Origin: Alkalibaculum bacchi
GTDB lineage: Bacteria > Bacillota > Clostridia > Eubacteriales > Alkalibacteraceae
Reading direction: 5' to 3'
DNA length: 11,972 nt
Assembly: GCF_937875145.1 (NCBI RefSeq)
Contig: NZ_CALNCS010000009.1
Location: 1 to 11,972, forward strand
The notes beneath the pieces were generated by a model. That model was not told the origin of the DNA. It saw only the letters and a list, made by a program, of their open reading frames with translations, and made no database searches. Shown one piece after another: positions 1 through 6,914 of this stretch (positions are counted from its first letter, which is position 1; each line of letters opens with the position of its first letter). The translations under genes were made by a program, and so were the position numbers.

Positions 1-18
1 CAGATTGTGTGAAAATAA
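1..18 (+). repeat. Left terminal inverted repeat of the IS1182-like element
   Basis: CAGATTGTGTGAAAATAA reads outward-in and pairs with the complement of 1619-1636 (CAGACTGTGTGAAAACAA), with two mismatches. It lies just outside the transposase stop codon. Confidence 0.85.
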
Positions 19-23
19 GCTTT

Positions 24-1547
24 TTATGCCACGTTTGGACACGATAATATTACATTTTGAACCCATTTTTGTTTGTTTTTGGTGATATTCAAAAAATGTA
101 GTAAAATACAGGCCTTGAAGTACTCCGTTAACTTCTTGGCTCCCATTAAATTTATTACTCTTTTTAAATTATAGACAAAAAAGTGCATAGAGGACTCAGC
201 CTTCACTTTTTCATTACCTCGTAATAGAAAATATGAAAACCCCAGTTCTCTTTTTATTGTTCCAAATACATGTTCAACAATCATTTGCCTCTGTTTGTAG
301 AGCTCTTTATTTTCAAAGTACCTTTCATCTGCACGTTCATATATTTCTTCTAAAGGTCCTCTTATTATCTGCCTACCTCGCTCTGCATTGGTACACTTCT
401 TTTTTACAGGGCAGCTTCTGCATGCTTTATAGTTCGTATATTTTTTGTTTTTAGTACTTTCTTTGCTCTTGCAAGGTAACTTATGACCTTGTGGACATGT
501 ATATGAATTGTCTTCTCTGTTATATATGAACTTATCCTTCGAATATCCTTCTTCGCCATTAGGAGTAGCTAGTTTTGGTCTTGCTACAATAGTTGTCATA
601 TTGTGTTTTTCACATTCTTGTAGTTCTTCACCTGTATAGTATCCTTTATCTGCTAATACAATTAGTTCATCTTCTAAACTTAGTTCTAGTTCTTCTTTTG
701 CTTTTGATGAAATATTATAAAGTTGACCTTGATCAGCTGGGCTACTGACAACATCTACAGCAACAACTAAATGGTGTTCGCTATCTACAGCTATTTGTAC
801 GTTGTGCGAAATATCTGTTCCATTATTGCTTGTACCCATATGTCTTGCATCTGGGTCTGTTATAGATATTTCACCTTCTTCTTCAATGCGTTTTCCAAGC
901 TCAGTAAGCTCTTCTATTTTCTTTTTTGCGTCTGCTATCTTCGCAAGGATTTCTTCTTTAGATAATTTCACTGTCTCATTCGATTCGAAGTCGTCAGATG
1001 CAGCCAGTAGCTCCATATATTTATTTGCACTTTCCTCAAAGTGAGCAATCTGCTTTTTAACTTTTCCTTTTGTATAATTCTTTCTTCTAGAATTATTCGC
1101 TCTAAATTTGCTACCATCTACAGCAATCATCTCTTTACCATATAGGCCTAATTCTTTGCATATAGAAGAAAATTGCTTAAATAGATTTGTTAGGCTTTGT
1201 TTGTTGTCTTTTCGAAAATCTGCAATCGTCTTAAAATCAGGCTTTAAATTCTTTACTAGCCACATTACTTCTACATTTCGATGACATTCTTTTTCTAACT
1301 TCCTTGATGATCGAATGCCCTCGAAATATCCATAGGTATACAGCTTACACATATCCTTAGGATCATATGGCTTTCTTCCGGTCTTTTTAGGTGTAGCATA
1401 TGTGAAGCCTAGCTTTTCCATGTCTAAGCTATCGATTAATGCATCAATTACTCTAACAGGATTATCATCAGCAATCTTATCATCATAGGATTCAGGTATG
1501 AAACCAACTTGATTTCTATTGAATTCTGTACGAATATATCTTGACAT
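24..1547 (-). CDS. IS1182-family DDE transposase
   Basis: This 507-residue protein would cut and join the ends of its own element. An InsH/DUF772-type N-terminal domain spans about residues 15-140. The DDE catalytic set can be read as D144 (AVDGSKF), D300 (LADKGYY) and E425 (IVEHVFG), followed by the RG..KV..E....YNLKR stretch (residues 443-463) typical of IS1182 proteins. A coiled-coil-like insert (about 165-225) and a cysteine cluster (C351, C376, C379, C385), probably zinc-binding, lie between the catalytic residues. Length is normal for the family and there is no frameshift, so the protein is probably active. The start at 1547 has a GAGGTG ribosome binding site five bases upstream, which also forms one arm of an inverted repeat. 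Confidence 0.95.
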   Translation of the reverse strand: MSRYIRTEFNRNQVGFIPESYDDKIADDNPVRVIDALIDSLDMEKLGFTYATPKKTGRKPYDPKDMCKLYTYGYFEGIRSSRKLEKECHRNVEVMWLVKNLKPDFKTIADFRKDNKQSLTNLFKQFSSICKELGLYGKEMIAVDGSKFRANNSRRKNYTKGKVKKQIAHFEESANKYMELLAASDDFESNETVKLSKEEILAKIADAKKKIEELTELGKRIEEEGEISITDPDARHMGTSNNGTDISHNVQIAVDSEHHLVVAVDVVSSPADQGQLYNISSKAKEELELSLEDELIVLADKGYYTGEELQECEKHNMTTIVARPKLATPNGEEGYSKDKFIYNREDNSYTCPQGHKLPCKSKESTKNKKYTNYKACRSCPVKKKCTNAERGRQIIRGPLEEIYERADERYFENKELYKQRQMIVEHVFGTIKRELGFSYFLLRGNEKVKAESSMHFFVYNLKRVINLMGAKKLTEYFKACILLHFLNITKNKQKWVQNVILSCPNVA

Positions 1548-1549
1548 AA

Positions 1550-1612
1550 CTACACCTCGAATTTCGACTTTTATAACTATATTATACTATATTTTTACTA
1601 TTTGAGGTGTAG
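1550..1612 (-). promoter_or_regulatory. IS promoter region with inverted repeat that can mask the ribosome binding site
   Basis: A perfect 9-bp inverted repeat, CTACACCTC at 1550-1558 and GAGGTGTAG at 1604-1612, flanks an AT-rich spacer. On the minus strand the spacer contains a TATAAT hexamer (complement of 1581-1586); no good -35 is visible. The arm near the gene contains the transposase ribosome binding site. A transcript entering from outside the element would carry both arms and could fold over that site. A transcript starting just after TATAAT would lack the outer arm. Confidence 0.5.
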
Positions 1613-1618
1613 AAACCT

Positions 1619-1636
1619 TTGTTTTCACACAGTCTG
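1619..1636 (-). repeat. Right terminal inverted repeat of the IS1182-like element
   Basis: On the minus strand this reads CAGACTGTGTGAAAACAA, matching the left end at 16 of 18 positions. It lies about 70 bp upstream of the transposase start, as expected for the promoter-side end. Confidence 0.85.
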
Positions 1637-1651
1637 CCGTCCCCATATGCC

Positions 1652-2293
1652 CTATATTTTTGTCTCGCCAGTGCAATAAGAGCAAACGGCAGCAGGAGTC
1701 GTAAATTTTAGTTTCATATCTTTGAGGGTATGGATATCTTGTGTTTGTCTCAGGTATTTCGACAGTAAAAACGTTCCCTGTCCTGTAATGCCATTGACAA
1801 AGATAATCTTTGCGGAAGAATTTACTTGTTTAATATTAAAGGCGAAGACTTCACGTTCTGCTTGAGATACAATATCCCCTTTCGTAACGACGACAATATC
1901 TGCAAACTTTAGCATAGGACCTATTTTTCGAGGGGTATTTATACCAGACAGATTGTCAATGACACAGATAGATAAAATGCCGTTAATATAAGGAGAGCAG
2001 CGATTGCAGAGTCCAGCACTTTCTGTAATCAGTATTTCAAAATCCGATTGGATTCCCCACTGGACGGCATCCTCGATATTGCTGACAAAAAAGTGATCGG
2101 GGCATATTTTTCCTGAAAAACCAGTTTCAACAGGGATACCTGCTTCCTCGTAACGCAAATTGTCAAAAGAAGTGAGGCAGTCAAATTTTACGACGCCAAT
2201 ATTGCCATTAGGCATGTCCATAGATTCAATTAATTTTATAATAACAGAGGTCTTCCCAGAAGATGGGGGACCCGCTACATTAATTAGTTTCAT
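1652..2293 (-). CDS. G3E-like (HypB/UreG/CobW type) P-loop GTPase with two CxxC pairs
   Basis: This 213-residue protein resembles the metallochaperone GTPases that drive metal insertion into enzymes. Visible are a Walker A loop GPPSSGKT (residues 8-15), an ESAG motif at 91-94 where the G3E group has its Walker B/G3 region, and TKGD (137-140) in the position of the NKxD guanine-specificity motif. Cysteines lie at C64 (GKICPDH), C96/C99 (CNRC) and C204/C207 (CSYC), giving two CxxC pairs that could bind metal. The start has a strong AAAGGAG six bases upstream. The gene is divergent from the importer operon and its stop lies only 15 bp from the IS, so the extreme C-terminus may have been altered by insertion. 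The specific metal or client is unknown. Confidence 0.75.
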   Translation of the reverse strand: MKLINVAGPPSSGKTSVIIKLIESMDMPNGNIGVVKFDCLTSFDNLRYEEAGIPVETGFSGKICPDHFFVSNIEDAVQWGIQSDFEILITESAGLCNRCSPYINGILSICVIDNLSGINTPRKIGPMLKFADIVVVTKGDIVSQAEREVFAFNIKQVNSSAKIIFVNGITGQGTFLLSKYLRQTQDIHTLKDMKLKFTTPAAVCSYCTGETKI

Positions 2294-2308
2294 AAGCGTC
2301 TCCTTTAA

Positions 2309-2322
2309 GATTTTATAAAATC
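2309..2322. promoter_or_regulatory. Perfect 14-bp palindrome upstream of the GTPase gene, operator candidate
   Basis: GATTTTATAAAATC is a perfect inverted repeat placed three bases upstream of the GTPase ribosome binding site. Its symmetry and location suit a dimeric repressor site, but it does not match a binding consensus I can name with confidence, and AT-rich palindromes can arise by chance. Confidence 0.3.
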
Positions 2323-2475
2323 GTATATCTTACTCGCTATTGTTCATAGTGTATCATAAATAAAAAGTCAGAAACAAGGATGTGTTTTATGAAATTGTTC
2401 TATTGAAGCATTCAATGTTAGACGCTGAAACACAAGCAGTGGGTGCCCGTACATCTAGGTACTATTCGATATTTA
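2323..2475. other. Divergent intergenic region, upstream half
   Basis: No gene is supported here. The stretch lies between the divergent GTPase and importer genes and should hold the GTPase promoter. On the minus strand a weak TTGTTT and TACACT pair, about 18 bp apart, occurs around 2350-2380. I recognise no riboswitch or RNA gene. Confidence 0.4.
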
Positions 2476-2504
2476 TTGACAAACAGATGAGGTCTAACTA
2501 TAAT
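2476..2504 (+). promoter_or_regulatory. Consensus sigma-A promoter for the importer operon
   Basis: TTGACA (2476-2481) and TATAAT (2499-2504) are both perfect consensus hexamers and are separated by exactly 17 bp. Transcription would start near 2511, giving a leader of about 190 nt before the permease gene. So strong a core promoter suggests that control comes from a repressor or from the leader. Confidence 0.8.
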
Positions 2505-2564
2505 AAATGTAAGCGATCTAAAACAAACTGAATTAAATTAAAGTGAACATATTACAATTATATC

Positions 2565-2580
2565 ATATGTAATTACATAT
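2565..2580. promoter_or_regulatory. Perfect 16-bp palindrome in the importer leader
   Basis: ATATGTAATTACATAT is a perfect inverted repeat about 55 bp downstream of the predicted transcription start. It could be an operator acting as a roadblock or an RNA hairpin. The base composition is AT-rich, so chance occurrence is possible. Confidence 0.3.
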
Positions 2581-2643
2581 AAAAGCAATTTATGATATTT
2601 TGTAACCTTAATAAATTAAAAAAATAGTAGTATATATTATTAC

Positions 2644-2692
2644 CTGTGACGGAGTATTCGTGCTTATTCATCGAGCATAAAAAATAGCACAG
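2644..2692 (+). promoter_or_regulatory. Possible alternative hairpins next to the permease ribosome binding site
   Basis: CTGTG (2644-2648) can pair with CACAG (2688-2692), and GTGCT (2660-2664) can pair with AGCAC (2686-2690). The two pairings compete for the same bases just before the AGTAGG ribosome binding site. The stems are only 5 bp, so this is weak evidence for translation control. Confidence 0.2.
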
Positions 2693-2705
2693 TAGGATGG
2701 AAAAT

Positions 2706-3743
2706 ATGAGATACATAGAAAAAACGGATTTCAAAAATAAGAATTTCATATTAAAGATATTAATGCTGCTTCTTTGCCTAGGCGCTTTAATTTTTGCATC
2801 TTTTTTAATTGGTAGGTACCAATTCACCTTAAGAACCTTGCTCGATATCTTTGCCTCTCGCTTTACAGAGGTAGAAAGATATTGGGAAAAGACACTAGAG
2901 GTAGTTATCTTGCAGGTACGCTTTCCTAGGATTATTTTGGCTGTCTTAGTAGGTGGCGCCTTATCTATTTCCGGAGCCTCTTATCAAACCCTATTCAAAA
3001 ATCCAATGGTATCACCAGATATTCTAGGGGTATCAGCAGGGGCTGGTTTTGGGGCGGCATTGGCTATGATCAACGATGCAAACTGGATTGAAATTCAGCT
3101 TTGTGCTTTTGTTTTTGGGCTACTAGCCGTTTCAATTGCCTACATCATATCCCATGTTTTTGGGGGGCAGTCTATTACCATATTAGTACTTGCAGGAGTA
3201 GTCACATCCAGTTTTTTTCAGGCACTCTTATCTATCGTCAAAACACTTGCAGATACAGATAATGAGCTTCCCTCTATAACCTTTTGGCTTATGGGAAGCC
3301 TTAGCAGAGCTACTAATAGGGACGTGCTTATTATGTTGCCAGCCCTGTGCATTTCGCTTTTTCTATTGTACTTTTTTCGTCATCAGATCAATGCACTTTC
3401 TGCTGGCGAGGATGTGGTTCAGACAATGGGCGTCAATGTCCCATTAGTAAAACTAGTCATCGTCATCAGTTCCACTTTGATGACAGTAGTCTCTGTAGGC
3501 ATATGTGGGATCATTGGGTGGATTGGCATGGTCATCCCTCATTTAGCTCGAATGATTACAGGGGCAGATTATAACAAGATGGCTTCTGTATCTTTTTTAG
3601 TAGGTGGTTTTTTCTTATTACTGGTGGATAATGTCATTCGAGGGGTAGAAAATGTCGAATTACCCCTAGGTGTATTAACTGCTCTTATTGGTACACCAGT
3701 ATTTGTAATATTGCTTGGTAAGACAAGACAAGGGTGGAATTAA
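2706..3743 (+). CDS. FecCD-family ABC importer permease
   Basis: This integral membrane permease belongs to the BtuC/FecCD family, which as a homodimer moves iron chelates, cobalamin, heme or, in some systems, molybdate through the membrane. It is full length for the family (345 residues) and strongly hydrophobic, with a first membrane segment near the N-terminus. Family motifs are clear: RFPR, then LVGGALSISGASYQ, then KNPMVSPDILGVSAGAGFGA in the first half, and GWIGMVIPHLARMITGAD in the second half. I prefer the ATG at 2706, because AGTAGGATGG lies at a proper distance upstream; an ATG at 2697 would sit directly against that site. It is followed by the ATPase with a one-base overlap and heads the operon behind a consensus promoter. 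The transported compound cannot be read from it. Confidence 0.93.
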   Translation: MRYIEKTDFKNKNFILKILMLLLCLGALIFASFLIGRYQFTLRTLLDIFASRFTEVERYWEKTLEVVILQVRFPRIILAVLVGGALSISGASYQTLFKNPMVSPDILGVSAGAGFGAALAMINDANWIEIQLCAFVFGLLAVSIAYIISHVFGGQSITILVLAGVVTSSFFQALLSIVKTLADTDNELPSITFWLMGSLSRATNRDVLIMLPALCISLFLLYFFRHQINALSAGEDVVQTMGVNVPLVKLVIVISSTLMTVVSVGICGIIGWIGMVIPHLARMITGADYNKMASVSFLVGGFFLLLVDNVIRGVENVELPLGVLTALIGTPVFVILLGKTRQGWN

Positions 3744-4537
3744 TGTTAAAGGTTAAGAATCTTAGTTTTCACTATAACAAAGGAAGAGAAATCCTTTCGG
3801 ATGTCTCTTTTGAATTACATAAAAATGATGTTTCATGCTTGCTAGGTTCCAACGGGACAGGTAAGACGACCTTATTGCGATGTTTGCTCGCCCTCAATAA
3901 AACGACAAAGGGCATCATTAAAATCAATGGGCAAGATATTTCGAAAGAATCTCCTAAGAAAAGGGCAAAATATATGGCCTATGTGCCACAAGCCTCTACC
4001 ATGGCTTTTCCATATTTGGCAAAGGAAGTCGTACTCATGGGTCGAATCGCCCATTTAGGGCCAGGTGCCAGTCCAAACAATAGGGATCACAAGGTCTGCC
4101 GAGAGGTACTGGAGAATCTAGGGATTTATCATTTGGCAGAGAAAGTCTTTAATCAAATGAGTGGTGGGGAGCGACAGATGTTTTTGGTAGCTAGGGCAAT
4201 GGTACAGCAAGCTCAAATTCTCGTTATGGACGAGCCTACAGCCAATTTAGACTATAGCAATCAAGTGAAAATCCTTCAAATTATCAAACAATTATCAGAA
4301 GAAGGGTATTCCATCCTGATGACGTCCCATTTTCCGGACCACGCCTTTTTATCCTGCAATAAAGTAATGCTTATGAAGGGGGGGAAAATTATTGAGATCG
4401 GAAAACCCGAAGATGCAGTCACTACTCAGAATCTAAGCAATTTATATGACACTCGTGTATGCGTAGCAGATGTAGAGCTTTGTCAAGAGGATATCACAAC
4501 AAAAGTTTGTGTTCCTATAATGAAGAAAGCAAAATAA
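3743..4537 (+). CDS. FecE/BtuD-type ABC transporter ATPase
   Basis: This 264-residue cytoplasmic ATPase powers the permease encoded just upstream. All ABC motifs are present: Walker A GSNGTGKT (35-42), Q-loop glutamine 83 in YVPQ, signature MSGGE (139-143), Walker B ILVMDE (159-164), NLD of the D-loop (168-170) and switch histidine 196 in TSHFPDH. The ATG at 3743 overlaps the permease stop codon as TAATG and has AAGGGTGG five bases upstream, so translation is probably coupled. An in-frame GTG at 3734 would overlap that ribosome binding site and is less likely. The C-terminal 40 residues carry three cysteines and are less conserved. The protein looks intact. Confidence 0.95.
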   Translation: MLKVKNLSFHYNKGREILSDVSFELHKNDVSCLLGSNGTGKTTLLRCLLALNKTTKGIIKINGQDISKESPKKRAKYMAYVPQASTMAFPYLAKEVVLMGRIAHLGPGASPNNRDHKVCREVLENLGIYHLAEKVFNQMSGGERQMFLVARAMVQQAQILVMDEPTANLDYSNQVKILQIIKQLSEEGYSILMTSHFPDHAFLSCNKVMLMKGGKIIEIGKPEDAVTTQNLSNLYDTRVCVADVELCQEDITTKVCVPIMKKAK

Positions 4538-4550
4538 GGGGGAAATGTAC

Positions 4551-5630
4551 ATGAAAAAGATGAAAAGAATGGGTAGGGTAGCTTCTCTATTTATGGTATT
4601 GTTCCTATTGTTATCCTTTGCAGTAGGATGTTCTCAACCGGCTTCTAATACACCAGATGAAACAGGAACAGATCAACAGACGCCTGATACAAGCAAAACT
4701 GTTACAGATATGTCGGGCAGAGAGGTCACCATCGAAGGTGAAATAGAAACCATTGGAACCTTTGGGGCCATTGGCGTATTAAATGCCTTCGTAGAATTAA
4801 TGGGGGATGGGGATAAGATCATCAATGAAATGTCTCCTAGGTTTACAGAGGGAGGCAAGTGGAAGTACCAATACGTATTTGCCCCACAAATTGCTGATGG
4901 ACCTGTTTTTGAGGATGGCAGTGGTGAAATTCAAATCGAAACCGTTCTAGAAACGGCACCAGATCTTTGTCTTACAATGAGCAAAGATGTAATACCACTA
5001 TTGGAAGAGAAGGGTCTGACAGTTCTTTACTTGGAGTGGGAAGACTTATCTGATATAGAAGTCGCTGTCAATCTGCTAGGTGATGTTTTAAATAGACAAG
5101 ATGTAGCAAAAGACTATTTAAAGTACTTTGATGAAAAGGTTGCAGAAGCAGAAGAGCTGACAAAAGACCTTGCTGAAGCAGATAAGAAAACGGTTCTTTA
5201 CGGAAATGTATCAACTTATACTCAGCCTCATATTATTGCAGAATGGTGGATTGTAGCAGCAGGTGGCATCAGCGTAACGGATAATGACAGAGATAGCGAT
5301 AGTTACGAATATACCGCAGAGGATCTCCTGGCATGGAATCCAGATGTGATGATTACAACTAGTGGAAAAATGGGCGAAGAACTAAAAGCAGATGAACGAT
5401 TAAAAGATATAACGGCCATTCAAGAAGATGTCATTTACCCTGTTCCAACGGTAGCTCATGTTTGGGGTAATCGTACAGTAGAACAGCCTCTGACGATTAT
5501 GTGGGCAATGAACAAGATTTACCCAGAAATAATGACTACTGATATGTTAAAAGAAGAGATCTCTTATTTCTATAGTCACTTCTTCAAAACAGATTTGACA
5601 GACGAACAAATTACAGAAATCATAGGATAA
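4551..5630 (+). CDS. Substrate-binding lipoprotein of the FecBCD-type importer
   Basis: This is a type III (BtuF/FepB-like) binding protein tethered to the outer face of the membrane. It has a basic N-terminus, a hydrophobic stretch and the lipobox FAVGC, with the lipidated cysteine at residue 27, followed by a Ser/Thr/Asp-rich linker. The mature part begins with TDMSGREVTIEG, the usual opening of this fold, and contains the long helical backbone segment and the ETAPDL and WNPDV motifs of the two lobes. The start at 4551 is preferred: AAGGGGG lies eight bases upstream, whereas the in-frame ATG at 4545 is only two bases from it. The gene follows the ATPase by 13 bp and ends the operon before a strong terminator. 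Ligand is unknown; the tryptophan-rich EWW and VWGNRTVEQP segments may line the pocket. Confidence 0.92.
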   Translation: MKKMKRMGRVASLFMVLFLLLSFAVGCSQPASNTPDETGTDQQTPDTSKTVTDMSGREVTIEGEIETIGTFGAIGVLNAFVELMGDGDKIINEMSPRFTEGGKWKYQYVFAPQIADGPVFEDGSGEIQIETVLETAPDLCLTMSKDVIPLLEEKGLTVLYLEWEDLSDIEVAVNLLGDVLNRQDVAKDYLKYFDEKVAEAEELTKDLAEADKKTVLYGNVSTYTQPHIIAEWWIVAAGGISVTDNDRDSDSYEYTAEDLLAWNPDVMITTSGKMGEELKADERLKDITAIQEDVIYPVPTVAHVWGNRTVEQPLTIMWAMNKIYPEIMTTDMLKEEISYFYSHFFKTDLTDEQITEIIG

Positions 5631-5641
5631 ACACAATCTGT

Positions 5642-5687
5642 TCCTAGGGAGCCTATATGAAATATAGGGTTCTCTAGGACTATTTTT
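5642..5687 (+). terminator. Intrinsic terminator of the importer operon
   Basis: TCCTAGGGAGCCTATAT (5642-5658) can pair with 5662-5679 around a GAA loop, with one bulge and minor mismatches. The stem is followed by CTATTTTT. It lies 12 bp after the binding-protein stop codon. Confidence 0.88.
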
Positions 5688-5756
5688 GATTTGATGAAAG
5701 TGTAACTTTTGTTTTATGATTTTGCTTTAATCATTTTCATATATTTAGAAAATTTT

Positions 5757-5930
5757 ATAGCAGAAAGCGAAAAAGGGAAATTTTGCTCGCCAAAGGCGAG
5801 GTAATGTTCTTGAATAGGAAAGTTCTACTTTATATATATATTTTTTGCTCAAAATTTTTACTTATGATTAGTAAATCTAATAGCAGAAAGAGGAAAGAGG
5901 AAAAATGCTATAATGCTCCTAGAGGGAGCA
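5757..5930. repeat. Two related copies of a hairpin-bearing intergenic repeat
   Basis: Copy A starts with ATAGCAGAAAG near 5759, has a purine-rich run and ends in the hairpin CTCGCC-AAA-GGCGAG (5786-5800). Copy B starts with ATAGCAGAAAG near 5880, has a similar purine-rich run and ends in the hairpin TGCTCCT-AGA-GGGAGCA (5914-5930). Both hairpins have 6-7 bp stems and 3-nt loops although their stem sequences differ. No coding gene is supported in this gap: an open frame across 5783-6082 has no ribosome binding site and is built of repeats. Confidence 0.6.
5906..5914 (+). promoter_or_regulatory. Extended -10 promoter candidate for the DUF364 operon
   Basis: TGCTATAAT is a perfect extended -10 element (TGn-TATAAT). 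No good -35 is present, which extended -10 promoters can tolerate. It lies within repeat copy B, so the AGA-loop hairpin would fall at the start of the transcript. It is the best promoter I see for the genes from 6079 onward. Confidence 0.35.
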
Positions 5931-5955
5931 AAATAACCCAATTTACTGCTTTCGT

Positions 5956-5980
5956 CATCCTGAGCGCTAGCGAAGGATCT
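5956..5980. repeat. REP-like palindromic intergenic element
   Basis: The stem ATCCT (5957-5961) and AGGAT (5974-5978) encloses opposed GA dinucleotides and a GCGCTAGC core, forming an imperfect palindrome. Elements of the form TCATCCTGAGCG...CGAAGGATCT are common dispersed repeats in many bacterial genomes (from memory). Just downstream, 6016-6040 contains short near-repeats of ACTTAGAAC/ACTTACAAC type. Confidence 0.6.
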
Positions 5981-6040
5981 TTGACCCAAAAGGAATACCC
6001 AAAGCTTTTACTTAGAACTTACAACGTACAACTTAGAACT

Positions 6041-6059
6041 AATGCGCCAGAGGCGTATT
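6041..6059. repeat. Third AGA-loop hairpin upstream of the DUF364 gene
   Basis: AATGCGCC (6041-6048) pairs with GGCGTATT (6052-6059), with one G-U pair, around an AGA loop. The shape matches the two hairpins at 5786-5800 and 5914-5930. It ends six bases before the ribosome binding site of the next gene. Confidence 0.5.
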
Positions 6060-6078
6060 CATGTGAGGAGGATACCCA

Positions 6079-6912
6079 ATGAACAATGGAATATTTGCTG
6101 AAACCATAGAACATGTAAAAGAAATACTAGGGGAGGATACCCTAGAAAAGATGACTGTAGAGCGGGCTGTACTAGGCTTGTTTTTTTCTGGTGTAAAATT
6201 AAGCGATGGTCATGGGGGGCTTTGTTTTACCCCAATAAAAGAAATACCAGAAGCCGTTTGTTGTCCCAGTTCAGCAAAGGCAATGCCTCTATCAGGTCGC
6301 TTATCTGGACGAAGCGTAAAATCTTATTTAGAGGATATTTTTAGTGACAATGTACTTAAAAAGACTTTGGGAATTGCTACGCTAAATGCTTTGAGTTCTT
6401 CTTGTTGGGACAAGATGAAGGACAAGGGTTATGAAATTCAAATGGGAATTGATACCTTTGACGATATTGAGCTCCAAGATAAAGAAAAAACCGTGGTAGT
6501 GGGAGCCCTGACACCTATGTTGAAAAAGTTAATTGCAGCAAATGCAGACTTTAACGTCTTAGAAATGGATTCATCCACACTAAAGTCACATGAAATGCCG
6601 TATTTTATGCAAGCCAATAGAGCGGGAGAAGTAGTACCCCAGGCAGATTTGCTCGTCATTACAGGAACGACACTGATCAATGACACTCTCGAAGGGCTCC
6701 TCTCTATGGCAAAACCAGGTGCAGAAATCGTCGTAACAGGACCAACAGTCAGCATGCTGCCGGATGCTTTTTTCTTCCGTGGCGTGACAAGCCTTGGTGG
6801 GATTGTGGTCACAGATGCAGATGCTTTGTTAGATATCATTAGTGAAGGTGGGTCAGGATACCACTTTTTTGGGAAATTTGCAGACCGATCGGTCATTAAA
6901 AGTGAGGAATAA
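6079..6912 (+). CDS. DUF4213/DUF364 protein, putative heavy-metal chelation family
   Basis: This 277-residue protein matches the two-domain family whose structurally studied member comes from Desulfitobacterium hafniense. That family has an enolase-N-like domain followed by a Rossmann-like domain and was proposed to act on flavin-, pterin- or siderophore-like molecules for metal chelation. Here the N-terminal domain (about 1-95) carries GVKLSDGHGGLCFTP (38-52). A linking helix has IATLNALSS (99-107). The Rossmann part runs from VVVGALTPML (139-148) through ADLLVITGTTLINDTLEGLL (189-208) to GPTVSMLPDAFFFRGVTSLGG (221-241), ending in GGSGYHFFGKFADR. There is no signal peptide, so it is cytoplasmic. 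The start has GAGGAGG seven bases upstream. Two bases separate its stop from the MoeA-like gene, so they form an operon. The exact reaction is unknown. Confidence 0.85.
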   Translation: MNNGIFAETIEHVKEILGEDTLEKMTVERAVLGLFFSGVKLSDGHGGLCFTPIKEIPEAVCCPSSAKAMPLSGRLSGRSVKSYLEDIFSDNVLKKTLGIATLNALSSSCWDKMKDKGYEIQMGIDTFDDIELQDKEKTVVVGALTPMLKKLIAANADFNVLEMDSSTLKSHEMPYFMQANRAGEVVPQADLLVITGTTLINDTLEGLLSMAKPGAEIVVTGPTVSMLPDAFFFRGVTSLGGIVVTDADALLDIISEGGSGYHFFGKFADRSVIKSEE

Positions 6913-6914
6913 TT

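Larger units (their letters stand above)
1..1636 (-). mobile_element. IS1182-family insertion sequence, apparently complete
   Basis: The element carries one transposase gene on the minus strand and is bounded by imperfect 18-bp terminal inverted repeats at 1-18 and 1619-1636 (16 of 18 bases match). Family is assigned from the transposase. The left repeat begins at the first base of the window, so the left flank and any target-site duplication cannot be seen, and the true end could lie a few bases further out. The right end lies 15 bp past the stop codon of the GTPase gene. Confidence 0.88.

Noticed and set aside
2505..2696. Molybdenum-cofactor or other known riboswitch in the importer leader
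   Set aside because: The leader is AT-rich and lacks the GC-rich helices and conserved loops expected of the classes I know. Only short weak stems are present.
5757..6060. CRISPR array
   Set aside because: The repeats are few, unequal in length and spaced irregularly, and no cas gene is present.
5783..6082. Open frame of 99 codons between the two operons
   Set aside because: It has no ribosome binding site, low-complexity content, and runs through the hairpin repeats and the REP-like element. It is non-coding repeat DNA.
6438..6896. Long antisense open frame inside the DUF364 gene
   Set aside because: It is a shadow of the real gene: no ribosome binding site, no recognisable domain, and the plus-strand frame clearly encodes a known family.
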